Of a DNA stretch of 58,847 nt, positions 36,283-47,186 are shown piece by piece; the stretch's first letter is position 1, and each line of letters starts with the position of its first letter. The stretch is taken from assembly GCA_024635625.1 (NCBI GenBank), contig JAGXIQ010000134.1, forward strand, positions 1 through 58,847, given 5' to 3'. Position numbers and translations under genes: made by a program. The DNA is from Loktanella sp. Lineage in GTDB: Bacteria > Pseudomonadota > Alphaproteobacteria > Rhodobacterales > Rhodobacteraceae. The notes under the pieces were generated by a model. The model searched no databases and was not told where the DNA came from. It saw only the letters and a program-made list of their open reading frames with translations.

Positions 36283-39200
36283 CTAGTTTCCCACCGTCGG
36301 AGGTGGTCGGCGAAATATCTCTCTGAACAGACCGGGGGTCAGCGCCGAGAGCGGGTTAACCCCCACCTGCGGCTCTCCCGGCGTACCGCGAATGGTAAAA
36401 TTGAACCCGATCAACCCCTCGCCCTTGCGGGTCAGGAAGCTACCGATCCCATTCAGCAAATAGAAGGGCGAAATGACCCCCTGAAAGTCCACCATACGCG
36501 TCGCCAGCGTGTAGATTCCATCCAGCGAAATGCCAAGCCCCGGCCCCACCGCACTGGATTCCGTAACGATGATCTGGGTCGGAGTCAGGCGGAATTGCGC
36601 ATCCACCTCGTCAAAGGCCAGTCCTTGCCCATCTAACTGTTGCAACAGGCCGACAACACTGATCGCATCCAAAAGTTCTGCAATCGCGGGCGCATCGCGA
36701 ACCCGCAATCCTCGCAGCGCAAGCGTACCGTCAAAGATTCCCGTCCCGCCCACAGGTAGTAAAGTCAAATTCAGCGACCCGCCCAACGCGCCATCCAGAA
36801 ACTTGCCGGCCCGCAAGACCGCGCCGGCATCATCAGACCTGATCCGCACCGCCGTCCGCCCCCGCGAAGGAGAGACGCCACCGGCAACCCCTGCCTGCCC
36901 GTTGAATAAGCCGGTGAAATTCCCGTTAAAACCACCAGTCGTATCGAAATCGCCCTGAAAGCTTGTCAGCGCCAGCCCATCGGCAATCGTCAGCCGGTCT
37001 AGTCGCACAGCAATAGGCCCACCTTGACCGCTGCTACCAGTACCCGTCCCTTCGCCGCCTAAACGAGCGCGGGCAAGGTTCAGCGTGCCGCCCTGCACCT
37101 CGACACCCACGGCGCGCCCTCTGCCGCGTCCACGCAAGGTCACCGTGCCATCAAACCAGTTACCAACTTCAACATTGCTGAACGTCGCAGCAGCCAACTG
37201 TCCCGCGTCGGTCAGCATTATCGTACCTGCAGCCGAAAGCCCCGGTGCCCGCAACAAAAGTCTGTCCACCTTGGGCTTAGCGCCTAGTGCGCCAGAAACC
37301 TCTAAGGTGCCTGTCGCGCCCCGCGGCTTTGACCAGCCAATCGCCGGCACTGATAACCCCAGTCCAGCCATGGAAGAAGTTAGCGCAAAGCGCGGGGGCT
37401 GCCCTTTCGGTAAGGTCACCGTCAATTCACCCGGCCCCGATCCGCTGACCGATCCTGGCGGTAGGGTAATCCCAAAGACATCCAATGCCTGCGGGCTGAT
37501 CGTCACGCGTCCCGCGACCTGTGTCGCGACAGCGCTCGGGCCGAAGTTTTGGGTAAAAGCCCCTGTTACCGGTACACCGTCCAGCGTCGCAGGCCCCTCG
37601 ATCCGCAAGCCGGTCCTCTCTACCGTGGCGGTCAGATCGCTAGCGGCAAGGGTCCGACCTTTAACCAATGTCGTAGAGCGCACGCGGCTTAGCCGGGCGC
37701 TGGCATTAAAACTGACATCGGGTGGCGTCACTTTCTTTTGAAGCGGCAATTCGACATGCGCGGACACCGCCGCCCGTCCGTCCGCCAACGTCACGGGAAG
37801 ATTGGCCTTGGACAGATAACGGAATGGGGGCTGATCCAACACCGACAAGGTTGCCGTGATGCTGCCCTGTGTCGCGATATCAAGCACTAAAGGGGCCGAT
37901 TTTACGGTTACGTCCGGGATCTGCAACACCGATCCCGCCACGTTCAGCGCACCGCCCTGCGGTGCCTTGACCTGCCCCGCATCGAGCCGCAAAACAAAGG
38001 CGCCATCTGCCAAAGTGGCATAGCCCGCCCCCCCAGTGATGGGCGGCTCTTCCTTTAAAAATCGAAGAGAGGCCCCATCAAAGGCAAAACCCACTGCAAT
38101 TTGCGCCTTGTCGCCCGGCGATTTGCGCCAGCCTGCGGTCGCTTCAGTTAAATCGCCACCCAGCAAATTCGTCTCGAACCAATTCCGGGTGCCGGGCCGC
38201 ACAGTCGTGGGCCAAAGTCCAATCAGCGTTTCAGGCGTCAGCCGAGGACTTGTCAGATCGACGGCGGCGTCCCAACCCTGCGGTGTCGCAGCCAAGCGCC
38301 CGGTGGCACTAACCTGCAGTGCCTGATCGCTGACCGTCACTTGCCCTACATCCAACTGGAATGGATCAAGGCGTAACCGCAAGTCGATATCCGCCTGATC
38401 GAGTGTCACAGGTGCTGCATAAAAGCCCGCCGGGTTCAGCGCGATCTGCGTCAGAGTAAATTGTCCGACCAGCGCCTCTGGCAAACCACGCGCGAAATCC
38501 TGCGCCAGCGCCTGACCACTAGCATGCAGCCGTCCCCAATCAGAGGATATAGCGACATCATCGAATGTCAGCCGCTGCAGCGCAGGATCATAAGTTAACG
38601 CAGCAGTCACGCCATCAAAGCGTAATGGTTCCATCTGCGGACCCGGCTGCACTGCACCTGCGCCGATTACCAATGTGGCTTTCAATGGGCCAAGCACGCC
38701 GTTTGGGTCCAATCCGGTGTCGAGCGTCGCCGACAATGGGGCATCAAGTGCACCAAGAAACCGCAGCGCGGCGGACTGGCTGGCCAGATCGCGGGCGCTT
38801 GCCTCGTCAATGCGAACCGACAGATTGGCAGCGTCGCTATCACGCGGGCTGTCAAGCGTTACCGCCATCCGCGTCGTGCCATCTTCGCCCTGCACCTGCA
38901 CCTGTGCCGTCGCTGTCGTGCGGCCGGCATCAATGCCAAGGCGAAAATCGCCATCCGTCGCCGTCCAGACCTGCCCGGCGCGGTCATCCTTATAAGTCAG
39001 GTCCAGCCCAGTTAGCGTCAGACTTTCCAACGCAGCAAGTGCCGGGCGATCCCTTAGGCTATCCAGTTGCCGTACCAACCCAACAATGCCATCGGCTAAG
39101 AAGCCGCCTCCATTGTCAGGCAGATTGAACGCGAGGCGGAGTTGCCCCTGCGCATCCCGCGTCAGGGCCACCGCCGTCCCCTGCAAAGCCACACGCTGCA

Positions 39201-39591
39201 CAAGCGCCGCCTGATCAAACAGCAGTCCGCGCGGGCTGACCGTCGCGTCGACCTCTGCGATCCGCGCCAAAGGGGCGCCAACTGCATCCGACAACACAGT
39301 ATCCGTCAACCGGATCCGTGGGTGCAGGTCCGGCCCAATCCGCACTCCGATCTCTCCAAAATCCAGACGACCGCCACCTAGCATTGCACTTGCCCGTGAC
39401 TCGACCGTGCGGACGACCCATCCGGGGGCCGTGATATCGCGGTCGAACATCATCACCAAAGCGATCAGCGCAAAGATCACCGGTAGCATCGCTAAATATG
39501 CCACTACACGCGCACCGTGCCACCACGGCCCGCGTCTGCGGCCGCGCTTGCGCCGGGACGGCGCCTGCGGGGTGGGATCGGTCTGGGTCAT
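36283..39591 (-). CDS. Large AsmA-like/YhdP-type envelope protein
   Basis: From the ATG at 39589-39591 ([21 protein letters not shown]) the protein has 1102 residues. A basic N-terminus is followed by one membrane anchor at about residues 30-52 ([21 protein letters not shown]), then a very long beta-rich periplasmic part. The C-terminal AsmA-like region includes [38 protein letters not shown], quoted here in parts ([31 protein letters not shown]). Proteins of this AsmA/TamB/YhdP superfamily are thought to bridge the membranes and move phospholipids. It is divergent from bcp, and the longer frame to 39648 is unlikely. Confidence 0.8.
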   Translation of the reverse strand: MTQTDPTPQAPSRRKRGRRRGPWWHGARVVAYLAMLPVIFALIALVMMFDRDITAPGWVVRTVESRASAMLGGGRLDFGEIGVRIGPDLHPRIRLTDTVLSDAVGAPLARIAEVDATVSPRGLLFDQAALVQRVALQGTAVALTRDAQGQLRLAFNLPDNGGGFLADGIVGLVRQLDSLRDRPALAALESLTLTGLDLTYKDDRAGQVWTATDGDFRLGIDAGRTTATAQVQVQGEDGTTRMAVTLDSPRDSDAANLSVRIDEASARDLASQSAALRFLGALDAPLSATLDTGLDPNGVLGPLKATLVIGAGAVQPGPQMEPLRFDGVTAALTYDPALQRLTFDDVAISSDWGRLHASGQALAQDFARGLPEALVGQFTLTQIALNPAGFYAAPVTLDQADIDLRLRLDPFQLDVGQVTVSDQALQVSATGRLAATPQGWDAAVDLTSPRLTPETLIGLWPTTVRPGTRNWFETNLLGGDLTEATAGWRKSPGDKAQIAVGFAFDGASLRFLKEEPPITGGAGYATLADGAFVLRLDAGQVKAPQGGALNVAGSVLQIPDVTVKSAPLVLDIATQGSITATLSVLDQPPFRYLSKANLPVTLADGRAAVSAHVELPLQKKVTPPDVSFNASARLSRVRSTTLVKGRTLAASDLTATVERTGLRIEGPATLDGVPVTGAFTQNFGPSAVATQVAGRVTISPQALDVFGITLPPGSVSGSGPGELTVTLPKGQPPRFALTSSMAGLGLSVPAIGWSKPRGATGTLEVSGALGAKPKVDRLLLRAPGLSAAGTIMLTDAGQLAAATFSNVEVGNWFDGTVTLRGRGRGRAVGVEVQGGTLNLARARLGGEGTGTGSSGQGGPIAVRLDRLTIADGLALTSFQGDFDTTGGFNGNFTGLFNGQAGVAGGVSPSRGRTAVRIRSDDAGAVLRAGKFLDGALGGSLNLTLLPVGGTGIFDGTLALRGLRVRDAPAIAELLDAISVVGLLQQLDGQGLAFDEVDAQFRLTPTQIIVTESSAVGPGLGISLDGIYTLATRMVDFQGVISPFYLLNGIGSFLTRKGEGLIGFNFTIRGTPGEPQVGVNPLSALTPGLFREIFRRPPPTVGN

Positions 39592-39682
39592 GGACTGCCT
39601 TTGCCTCTTGGCCTTTATCTTTGCCCGTCGCAGGCTAAAACGAAACAAGTAAACGCTTCAAACCCACCTGTGGAGGATCACC

Positions 39683-40165
39683 ATGCTGTCAGACACCGGC
39701 CTATTGTTGAACGAAGGCGACGCAGCCCCGGATTTCTCACTCCCCCGTGATGGTGGTACCATGATCAGCCTGTCAGATTTTGCCGGCCAATCTGTCGTGC
39801 TTTACTTCTACCCCAAGGATGACACCCCGGGCTGCACAACAGAGGCGCAGGATTTTACTGGCGCGCTTGACGATTTCACAGCAGCAGGCGCAGTTGTGCT
39901 TGGTGTTTCCAAAGACCCTGTTGCGAAACATGACAAGTTCGTCGCTAAACGCGAACTAGATATCCCACTATTGTCAGATGCTGAAAGTGACGTCTGTGAA
40001 CGCTACGGTGTTTGGGGCGAGAAACAGATGTATGGCAAAAGTTATTTTGGCATTGCCCGGACAACATTCCTGATCGGGCCGGACGGAAAGATCGCAAAGA
40101 TTTGGAATAAGGTCAAAGTGCCGGGGCATGTGGGCGCCGTCTTAGATGCTGTGCGCGGTGTGTGA
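39683..40165 (+). CDS. bcp: Thioredoxin-dependent peroxiredoxin, BCP/PrxQ type
   Basis: BCP reduces hydrogen peroxide and organic peroxides using thioredoxin. The 160-residue protein has the peroxidatic Cys51 in DDTPGCTTEAQDF and, within the family pattern, the YFYPKDDTPG lead-in. A second cysteine in DVCERYGV may be the resolving residue. The ATG at 39683 has GAGGA eight or so bases upstream. The asmA-like gene is divergent; the disrupted DUF455 gene follows 88 bases later. Confidence 0.95.
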   Translation: MLSDTGLLLNEGDAAPDFSLPRDGGTMISLSDFAGQSVVLYFYPKDDTPGCTTEAQDFTGALDDFTAAGAVVLGVSKDPVAKHDKFVAKRELDIPLLSDAESDVCERYGVWGEKQMYGKSYFGIARTTFLIGPDGKIAKIWNKVKVPGHVGAVLDAVRGV

Positions 40166-40252
40166 TAAAAGTTTGTTTATTGCCCCAGAATTCACCAGAC
40201 CGCAGCCGCCACATCAGCGAAGCAATTCTCAGGAAATGAAAGGCGGACCTGC

Positions 40253-41062
40253 ATGATCCCCTTGTCGCACATGGCGGTAGAGGTGCTAAACTGCGCCGAT
40301 GGCCGTGCCAAAACAGCTCTATCGCATGCTCATGCCGCTGCCTGGCGTGCGGCCCGTGTGGATGGCGCGGAGCCCGAAATTGGCATCGCAACGCCGCCGT
40401 TCCAGCCTGCACGGCCGCTGAAGCCAGACCTTCTCGATCCGCGTGACGTGCCACGACGCAAACCAGGCAGTGAGCAAGGACGCATCGCGATGTTGCATGC
40501 GGTGGGACGTATTGAATTGAATGCCGTCGACCTGCACTGGGACATCATTGCTCGGCTTGCTGACACCCCAATGCCCATTGGATATTTTGACGACTGGGTG
40601 AAAGCCGCCGACGAAGAATCTTAGCATTTCAACCTGATTTGCGACTGTCTTGAAGCACACGGCAGTTCTTATGGCGCGTTTCCTGCTCATGCCGGTATGT
40701 GGCGTGCAGCGGAGGATACGGCCAACGACTTGATGGGACGCCTCGCCGTGGTACCCATGGTGCTAGAGGCGCGCGGCCTAGATGTGACCCTGGGCATGAT
40801 TGAACTTTTCCGCAAGTCAGGCGATTCGCAGGTGGTCGACGCGCTAGAGGTAATTTACGCCGAAGAGGTCCACCACGTAGCCTATGGCTCCAAGTGGTTC
40901 CACTTTCTGTGCGGGCGTCACGATCTCGATCCAGTCGTCGTGTTTAATGACCTTGTTCGGCGGTATTTTCACAGCACCCTCAGGCCGCCGTTCAATGAGG
41001 AGAAGCGTGCAGAAGCAGGTTTGCCACCAGACTTTTATTGGCCCCTGACCGAGCGGCTTTGA
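40253..41062 (+). pseudogene. DUF455 ferritin-like protein interrupted by one in-frame TAG
   Basis: The frame from the ATG at 40253 reads as the DUF455 ferritin-like family: MAVEVLNCADGRAKTALSHAHAAAW, DLLDPRDVPRRKPGSEQGRIAMLHAVGRIELNAVDLHWD, given here in parts (PRDVPRRKPGSEQGR, ELNAVDLHWDIIARLAD). It stops at TAG (40622-40624), codon 124, just after AADEES. The same frame goes on without any shift as HFNLICDCLEAHGS, HAGMWRAAEDTANDL, EARGLDVTLGMIELFRKSGD and EEVHHVAYGSKWFHFLCGRHDLDP to a normal stop at 41060-41062. Family members read E-E-x-K-H-F here, so one AAG-to-TAG change is the simplest cause. Only stop-codon read-through would give a full 269-residue product. Confidence 0.85.
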
Positions 41063-41234
41063 CGCAGGCCGAGTGAAGGTCGGCGTGATCTCGCCCAAAC
41101 TCCCTGAATTGTTCCATAATTTTTCAAAAATGTTGCACCTTCGCCGCAGTCTGGCTAGACGACTTCAAGCGCGATGTTGAAAAGGGTGTGGGACCCTGTC
41201 GTGCCGCATCCGGGACGGAACAAGGGACAGATTT

Positions 41235-42545
41235 GTGAGATCACGACTGACGCAGGCCATTCATGCGCGCCTTGAGGCACGTTTTCCCGAAAAGCGGCTC
41301 TTTATTCGCTCCGACTCGGAAACACGCTTCATCCGCCTGCGGCCCTCGCATCAGTTGGTCGGTTGGACAGTCGCTACTGCAGTTGTCGGCTGGACGATCA
41401 TCTCGACCGCAATTTTGCTTATGGACAGCATTGGTGCAGGAAATTTTCGCGCTCAGGCCCAGCGTGATCAGATGATCTATCAAGCACGCCTTAACGCTCT
41501 GTCCAGCGAACGAGACGCCCGTGCGACAGAAGCTGTGGCAGCCCAAGCCCGCTTTAGCGCAGCGCTGTCCCAAATCTCTACTATGCAGTCCGATTTGTTG
41601 ACCACCGAGGACAAGCGCCGCGAGCTTGAAACCGGCTTGGAGGTTGTGCAGGCTACACTGCGCGACACCATGCAAGCCCGCAAAGCCGCTACGTCCGAAC
41701 TGGCCGAACTGACTGCCGAAAATGACGGCACCGCTACCCCGGCGGGCCAGTCTTCTGCACAAGACGGCACCGTTGATCTGCTGGCAACGGCCCTTGCCGA
41801 AACCGCTGCAGAGCGCGACAAAATCGCTGAAGACGCACAATTTGCGCTCGACCACGCCGCAGAGACCGAAAACGAGCTGCGCCTGATGCACGAGCGCAAT
41901 GACGACATCTTCCGCCAACTTGAAGACGCGATGACCGTTTCGGTCGAGCCGCTGGAAAAGATGTTTAAGGCTGCAGGCATGAACCCTGACAATATGCTAA
42001 GCCAAGTGCGTCGCGGCTATTCCGGTAATGGTGGCCCACTGACGCCGCTGTCCTTTTCCACGATGGGCGGTGGACCGGATCCGGATGCTGCCCGCGCCAA
42101 CGGCATCCTGAACCGTCTGGACGAGATTAACTTATACCGAATCGCTGCAGAGAAAGCGCCTTTTGACGTGCCCGTAAAAGCTGCCTTCCGCTTTACGTCT
42201 GGATTTGGTCAGCGCTGGGGACGCCTGCATGCCGGTACCGACTTTGCCGCGCCTGTCGGTACGCCAGTCTACGCCACAGCAGATGGCGTTGTGATCTCTG
42301 CGGGTTGGGCGTCAGGCTATGGCCGCTTAATCAAGATCCAACACGAATTTGGAATCGAAACACGCTACGCCCATTTGAATGCGATGAAGGTTTCTGTTGG
42401 TCAAAGGGTCTCGCGTGGGGACCGGATCGGTGATATGGGAAACTCCGGACGTTCGACCGGACCACATCTGCACTATGAGGTCCGCGTCGGTGGAAACCCC
42501 GTCAACCCGATGACTTACATAAGAGCTGGACAAGATGTTTTCTAA
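41235..42545 (+). CDS. M23-family peptidase, membrane-anchored, with coiled coil
   Basis: This 436-residue LytM-type zinc endopeptidase probably cuts peptide cross-links of the wall. The start is GTG at 41235. An N-terminal membrane anchor lies at about residues 43-65 (WTVATAVVGWTIISTAILLM). A coiled coil covers about residues 75-235 (rich in Ala, Glu, Arg and Gln). The C-terminal M23 domain has RLHAGTDFAAPVGTPVYA and GPHLHYEVRVGG with the zinc-binding His and Asp. It overlaps the bactofilin gene by 11 bases, so both are translationally coupled; M23 peptidase-bactofilin pairs shape cells in several bacteria. Confidence 0.93.
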   Translation: MRSRLTQAIHARLEARFPEKRLFIRSDSETRFIRLRPSHQLVGWTVATAVVGWTIISTAILLMDSIGAGNFRAQAQRDQMIYQARLNALSSERDARATEAVAAQARFSAALSQISTMQSDLLTTEDKRRELETGLEVVQATLRDTMQARKAATSELAELTAENDGTATPAGQSSAQDGTVDLLATALAETAAERDKIAEDAQFALDHAAETENELRLMHERNDDIFRQLEDAMTVSVEPLEKMFKAAGMNPDNMLSQVRRGYSGNGGPLTPLSFSTMGGGPDPDAARANGILNRLDEINLYRIAAEKAPFDVPVKAAFRFTSGFGQRWGRLHAGTDFAAPVGTPVYATADGVVISAGWASGYGRLIKIQHEFGIETRYAHLNAMKVSVGQRVSRGDRIGDMGNSGRSTGPHLHYEVRVGGNPVNPMTYIRAGQDVF

Positions 42546-43071
42546 ATCAAAAATCAACGAACCCGGCCCCAAGGCCTCTGAAACGCCCGCCCAGCCTGCT
42601 TCGTCGCCCGCGCCTGCGCCAAGCAGCGACTACAAGGCGACAACGTCACCCAAGGCGAAGCCGCCCGCGTCAATCTTGTCTGCCGACCTGCTGGTCACTG
42701 GCAACATGAAGACGACTGGTGACATCCAAATCGAAGGTCAGGTCGACGGCGACATCCGCGCCCATCTGCTGACGATTGGTGAAGGCGCTACCGTCAAGGG
42801 TGAAGTTATGGCCGACGACGTCGTGATCCATGGCCGCATCATCGGTCGCGTGCGCGGCCTGAAGGTCCGTCTGACGTCCACCGCGCGGGTCGAGGGTGAC
42901 ATCATCCATAAGACCATCGCCATCGAATCTGGCGCCCACTTCGAAGGGTCCGTCCAGCGTCAGGACGATCCGCTGACAACTGGTGCTAAGGCCAAGATGC
43001 CAACCGGCAGCGCTGGGGCCAGTGGCGCCACATCCAGCAGCACCGCCGGTGCAGAGCCCGCCAAGGGCTAG
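42535..43071 (+). CDS. Bactofilin (polymer-forming cytoskeletal protein)
   Basis: The 178 residues hold a central beta-helical bactofilin domain at about 45-140 (SADLLVTGNMKTTGDIQIEGQVDGDIRAHLLTIGEGATVKGEV, quoted here as ILSADLLVTGNMKTTG, GDIQIEGQVDGDIRAHLLTI), flanked by disordered Pro/Ala/Ser-rich tails, as is typical. Bactofilins form non-polar filaments at the membrane that place wall enzymes. The gene overlaps the M23 peptidase gene by 11 bases, matching the known linkage of bactofilins with M23 peptidases. Confidence 0.92.
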   Translation: MFSKSKINEPGPKASETPAQPASSPAPAPSSDYKATTSPKAKPPASILSADLLVTGNMKTTGDIQIEGQVDGDIRAHLLTIGEGATVKGEVMADDVVIHGRIIGRVRGLKVRLTSTARVEGDIIHKTIAIESGAHFEGSVQRQDDPLTTGAKAKMPTGSAGASGATSSSTAGAEPAKG

Positions 43072-43073
43072 GC

Positions 43074-44552
43074 TTGCGCGACATACCCAAAGCCCAGCGG
43101 GCCACGTCTAACAAGGCGCGGCCCGTTTTCGTGCCGGATTTCTGCACGGAACGTCAACGGCCGCTTGTGCTAGCGGCCGCCGTTATGGCTTCTTCGATGG
43201 GGTTCATTGATGGCACAGTCGTCAGTATCGCCATCCCCGCAATTCGCAGCACGCTTGGCGCTAGCCTTGATCAGGCAACGTGGATCAACAACGCATACAT
43301 GGTCACCCTCTCGGCGCTGATCCTGACTGGCGGGGCGTTTGGTGATCGATTCGGCTTGGCACGGATGTTTAGCCTTGGCGTGGGTTTGTTCCTGCTTACG
43401 TCAGTCGCCTGCGCGCTTGCCCCTACCCCGGATACGCTGATCGCTGCGCGACTGGCCCAAGGCGCTGGGGCAGCCCTGATGATTCCAGGCGCGCTAGCAA
43501 TGATCAGCCGCGCATATCCTCGCGACATCAGAGGAAGGGCAATCGGGATCTGGGCCGCAGCCTCTGGTCTGACTACGGCGGCAGGGCCCCTGATCGGCGG
43601 TCTGTTACTGTCAGTCATTGGGCAGGACGCTTGGCGTTGGATTTTTGCGATCAACCTTCCGCTGGGTCTGATCGCACTACTGCTGATCCGCCGTTCCGTC
43701 ACCAACGACACCCGCCGCAGCGGAGAGCCGATTGATCTGATCGGTGCTGCATTGGCGGTTGCAGGATTGGGTCTACTAGCGTGGACGCTTACCCATTTAG
43801 AGGCGTCGAATGATATTCGTATTACTGTGGCGACGGGCGTGGCAGGTGTTGCAGCACTAGCAGGTTTCGTCCTGCATGAATGGCGCACACCGCACCCGAT
43901 GATGCCCCTGCGCATGTTCGCAAACTCAAGCTTCACCGCCGCCAACCTTGCCACCTTCCTGCTTTACTTCGGGATGAGCGCGATCCTCTTTTTACTGCCC
44001 ATGCTAACCGTCTCGGGGTGGGGCCTGTCAGAGTTCAAGACCATCTTTGCCTTTGCCCCCCTGTCCGGTTTCATCGCCCTTTTTTCGACCGCCTTCGGGC
44101 GATTGGCAGACCGGCGCGGTCCCGGTCCTGTCATTGCAGTCGGGGCCAGCGTCGTCGCTGTCGGCTACGCCGTGCTAGCGCTTGTCGTGCCGGGACAGAG
44201 CTTTTGGTATGGTGTGTTACCCGCGATGGGTATCGTCGGCTTCGGCATGAGCATGGTCGTCGCCCCCCTGTCCACCGCCGTCATGGTGGCGGCAGGGGAT
44301 GGGCAGTCCGGTATCGCATCGGGAGTCAATAACGCGATCAGCAGGATCGGCGGCCTAATGGCCGTCGCCGCGATGAGCTCTGTTGCCACGATTGCCTACA
44401 ACCTGTCCGGCGGCACTGCGACCTTTGGCGAACGCGCTGCAGGCGACCCACATGTCGCGGCGATGGGAATGGCCTTTAGCGTCATCGCATGGATTGCTGG
44501 TAGCTTTGCCGTGTTTGCTGCTGCTGCTGCTTTTGGCATCAGGCGGCGTTAA
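43074..44552 (+). CDS. DHA2-family (EmrB/QacA-like) MFS exporter
   Basis: The 492-residue membrane protein has about 14 hydrophobic segments, as expected for DHA2 drug/proton antiporters. The helix A signature is MASSMGFIDGTVVSIAIPAI; further on are WINNAYMVTLSALILTGGAFGDRFG, then ARLAQGAGAALMIPGALAMI. The start appears to be TTG at 43074, two bases after the bactofilin stop, with AGGG about 7-10 bases upstream; no ATG in frame precedes the first helix. The substrate is unknown. It converges on and overlaps the amidase gene by 14 bases. Confidence 0.88.
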   Translation: MRDIPKAQRATSNKARPVFVPDFCTERQRPLVLAAAVMASSMGFIDGTVVSIAIPAIRSTLGASLDQATWINNAYMVTLSALILTGGAFGDRFGLARMFSLGVGLFLLTSVACALAPTPDTLIAARLAQGAGAALMIPGALAMISRAYPRDIRGRAIGIWAAASGLTTAAGPLIGGLLLSVIGQDAWRWIFAINLPLGLIALLLIRRSVTNDTRRSGEPIDLIGAALAVAGLGLLAWTLTHLEASNDIRITVATGVAGVAALAGFVLHEWRTPHPMMPLRMFANSSFTAANLATFLLYFGMSAILFLLPMLTVSGWGLSEFKTIFAFAPLSGFIALFSTAFGRLADRRGPGPVIAVGASVVAVGYAVLALVVPGQSFWYGVLPAMGIVGFGMSMVVAPLSTAVMVAAGDGQSGIASGVNNAISRIGGLMAVAAMSSVATIAYNLSGGTATFGERAAGDPHVAAMGMAFSVIAWIAGSFAVFAAAAAFGIRRR

Positions 44553-45924
44553 GCACCTGCCACCCCTGCGCCAACTGCAACAGCCCCAGATCGTCCCGCG
44601 ACCGCCCCATCAATTGTAACCCAATAGGTCGACCTTTTGACAAAGGGAGCGGGACTGCAACTGCAGGCAATCCGATGAGGCTAGCTGGCACGACGACCTC
44701 CATCCATCGGTGGTAACTGTCCATCGCTTGGCCGTCCAAAACCTCTGGATAGGCCCAGTCGATCGGAAAGGGCCAGCACTGGGCCGTTGGCAGAACAAGC
44801 GCGTCGTAGGTGTCAAATGCCCTTGCCGCCGTACGAAACCAGTCAGACCGTATTAGACTGGCCCGCTGAACCTTTGCTGCGCTGTAGGACCGACCACGCT
44901 CGATTTCCCAGATCGCTGTATCCTTCAGCGCCTTTCGCGTTGCGGGCTGGTCATATAGCGGTCCTAATGATGCCGCCACAGCAAAGGATCGCAAGACCGT
45001 CCAACTCTCCCACATGCGATCGGCGCTGAAAGGGGCCGGGACAGCTTCTACCGCACACCCCATGTTTTCAAAGCGTCTGACCTGCCCAGCACAGTGGTCT
45101 AGGACACCATCCTCCATTGGATAGGCCCCATCCCAATCGCCCAGCCACCCGATCCGTCGACCTGACAGATCAGCGCCCAAATGTTGCGCAAGCGGCATAT
45201 GGTCCAAGCCGAAAGGCTGGCGCGGGTCAGGCCCTGCCATTGTGTCCAGTAGCAGGGCTAGATCACGCGGGTGTCGCGCCATCGGCCCACCTGTCGATAG
45301 CGGGTGCAACATCATGTCGCCAACAGGTTCTGACGGCACACGGCCCCACGTCGGCCGCATGCCGTAGACCCCGTTCCAGCCCGCCGGATTGCGCAGCGAC
45401 CCCATCATGTCGGACCCATCGGCCACAGCCACCATCCCCGCCGCCAGCGCCACGGCAGCACCGCCAGAGGATCCCCCGGCGGTGCATCCCGCCATGATTG
45501 CGTTCTGCGTCGCACCAAAAACTGGGTTAAAGGTATGACTGCCTAGCCCAAACTCTGGCGTGTTCGTCTTGCCAATAATAATCGCGCCAGCGTCCTGCAT
45601 ACGCTGAATCATAATATCGCTTGTCGGCGAAATGCGGTCTTTAAACGCGGGCGACCCCATCGTTGTCGGTAGACCCGCAACATTGCTAAGATCCTTAACT
45701 GCCAGTGGCATCCCATGTAGCCAACCCTTGCGCTCTGTCGCATCGGCCCGCAGCGCCTCTGCCATCAGAGCCTCAGGGTCACGCAGTGACACAATCGCAT
45801 TTAGGTTAGGGTTGCGGGCAGCGACCCTTTGAAGGGTCGCCTGCATCAACGTTCTGGCGGTCAGATCCCCTGCGGCAAGCGCGGCAGAGATCGCAAAGGC
45901 GGGCTGGTCAAGCATATGGTCCAT
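44539..45924 (-). CDS. Amidase-signature enzyme
   Basis: This 461-residue cytoplasmic amidase carries the full Ser-cisSer-Lys triad pattern: the lysine in PLAVKDLSNVAGLPTT, the cis-serine region AGGSSGGAAVALAAGM, and the nucleophile stretch GSDMMGSLRNPAGWNGVYGMRP. The substrate cannot be told; relatives act on aryl or fatty amides, urethanes or glutamyl-tRNA. The start is set at the ATG at 45922-45924 (MDHMLDQPAF); the ATG three codons later has better spacing to AGGG. It overlaps the DHA2 gene tail-to-tail and lies 44 bases after prfB. Confidence 0.87.
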   Translation of the reverse strand: MDHMLDQPAFAISAALAAGDLTARTLMQATLQRVAARNPNLNAIVSLRDPEALMAEALRADATERKGWLHGMPLAVKDLSNVAGLPTTMGSPAFKDRISPTSDIMIQRMQDAGAIIIGKTNTPEFGLGSHTFNPVFGATQNAIMAGCTAGGSSGGAAVALAAGMVAVADGSDMMGSLRNPAGWNGVYGMRPTWGRVPSEPVGDMMLHPLSTGGPMARHPRDLALLLDTMAGPDPRQPFGLDHMPLAQHLGADLSGRRIGWLGDWDGAYPMEDGVLDHCAGQVRRFENMGCAVEAVPAPFSADRMWESWTVLRSFAVAASLGPLYDQPATRKALKDTAIWEIERGRSYSAAKVQRASLIRSDWFRTAARAFDTYDALVLPTAQCWPFPIDWAYPEVLDGQAMDSYHRWMEVVVPASLIGLPAVAVPLPLSKGRPIGLQLMGRSRDDLGLLQLAQGWQVLNAA

Positions 45925-45967
45925 CCCTGCACCAGAACGCGTCAAGCAATGATTAGCAAGCTCCAGA

Positions 45968-47095
45968 TCAGTCTTCGAGGTTGGCCTCTGCACGACTTTT
46001 TCCGCTGACGTCCATCGCCAGCGTAGCAGCCATGAAGGCATCCAGATCGCCATCCAGCACGCCAGAGGTGTCAGAAGTTTCGTGACGCGTGCGCAGGTCT
46101 TTTACCATCTGATAGGGCTGCAAGACATAGGACCGGATCTGATTACCCCATCCCGCGTCGCCCTTGTTGTCATGCGCTTCGTTAATCGCTGCGTTCCGCT
46201 TATCCAATTCCATTTGATAAAGGCGCGATTTCAACGCTTTCATCGCGATATCACGGTTCTGGTGCTGCGATTTTTCGGAAGAGGTTACCACGATCCCCGT
46301 TGGGTGATGGGTAATCCGCACCGCAGAATCTGTCGTGTTCACGTGCTGGCCGCCTGCACCGGACGACCGATAGGTGTCGATGCGGATGTCGTTGGGTTGA
46401 ACTTCAATTTCGATGTTATCGTCCACGACCGGATAGACCCACACAGAACTGAAAGAGGTGTGCCGTTTGGCGGCAGAATCGTATGGGCTGATCCGGACCA
46501 GACGGTGCACGCCAGATTCGCTTTTCAGCCAGCCGTATGCATTGGGGCCGCTGATCTTGTAGGCCGCAGACTTGATGCCGACTTCGTCGCCAGCACTCTC
46601 GGACTGCAATTCAACTTTGTAGCCCTTCTTTTCCGCCCAGCGAACGTACATCCGTGCCAGCATGTTGGCCCAGTCGCAGGACTCTGTTCCGCCAGCACCG
46701 GCGTTGATTTCTAGGAAGGTATCGTTGCCATCGGCCTCGCCGTTCAACAGCGCCTCCAATTCCTTCTCTGCGGCCTTGGCTTTCAGAGTGGCCAACGCTG
46801 CTTCGGCCTCGGTGACGATCTCTGTGTCATCCTCCATCTCACCCATCTCGATCAGTTCGACATTGTCGGCCAACTCCTGACGGATGCCCTCATAGTTACC
46901 CACTGCATCCACCAGCATCTGGCGTTCGCGCATCAGCTTTTGCGCATGGGCCGGATCATCCCACAAGGTTGGGTCTTCGACGCGGGCGTTGAATTCTTCC
47001 AGTCGATGTGGCGCGGTATCGTAATCCAGCCGCTGCGCCAGCAGGGACAGCGATTTCTGGATCGCTTCGATCGTATTTTGGGTCTCGGCGCGCAT
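45968..47095 (-). CDS. prfB: Peptide chain release factor 2
   Basis: RF2 ends translation at UGA and UAA. The 375 residues show the GGQ catalytic loop at 248-250 ([17 protein letters not shown]) and, at 203-205, SPY where RF2 usually has SPF ([10 protein letters not shown]); this variation is common in this group as I recall. The gene is read without a frameshift, unlike the E. coli version, which has an in-frame UGA. It lies 91 bases after mrcA. Confidence 0.96.
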   Translation of the reverse strand: MRAETQNTIEAIQKSLSLLAQRLDYDTAPHRLEEFNARVEDPTLWDDPAHAQKLMRERQMLVDAVGNYEGIRQELADNVELIEMGEMEDDTEIVTEAEAALATLKAKAAEKELEALLNGEADGNDTFLEINAGAGGTESCDWANMLARMYVRWAEKKGYKVELQSESAGDEVGIKSAAYKISGPNAYGWLKSESGVHRLVRISPYDSAAKRHTSFSSVWVYPVVDDNIEIEVQPNDIRIDTYRSSGAGGQHVNTTDSAVRITHHPTGIVVTSSEKSQHQNRDIAMKALKSRLYQMELDKRNAAINEAHDNKGDAGWGNQIRSYVLQPYQMVKDLRTRHETSDTSGVLDGDLDAFMAATLAMDVSGKSRAEANLED

Positions 47096-47186
47096 GGGCT
47101 TGGTCCTTCAAATGCAGCGATGCCGCCCCAAGGCGGTCAGCAGGGCCGGGTCATACCCCGGCCCCGGTCCTACGGCAAGCGGATGC

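Noticed and set aside
45968..47095. Programmed frameshift in prfB
   Set aside because: The reading frame is continuous for 375 codons with no in-frame TGA near the start, so there is no frameshift to propose.
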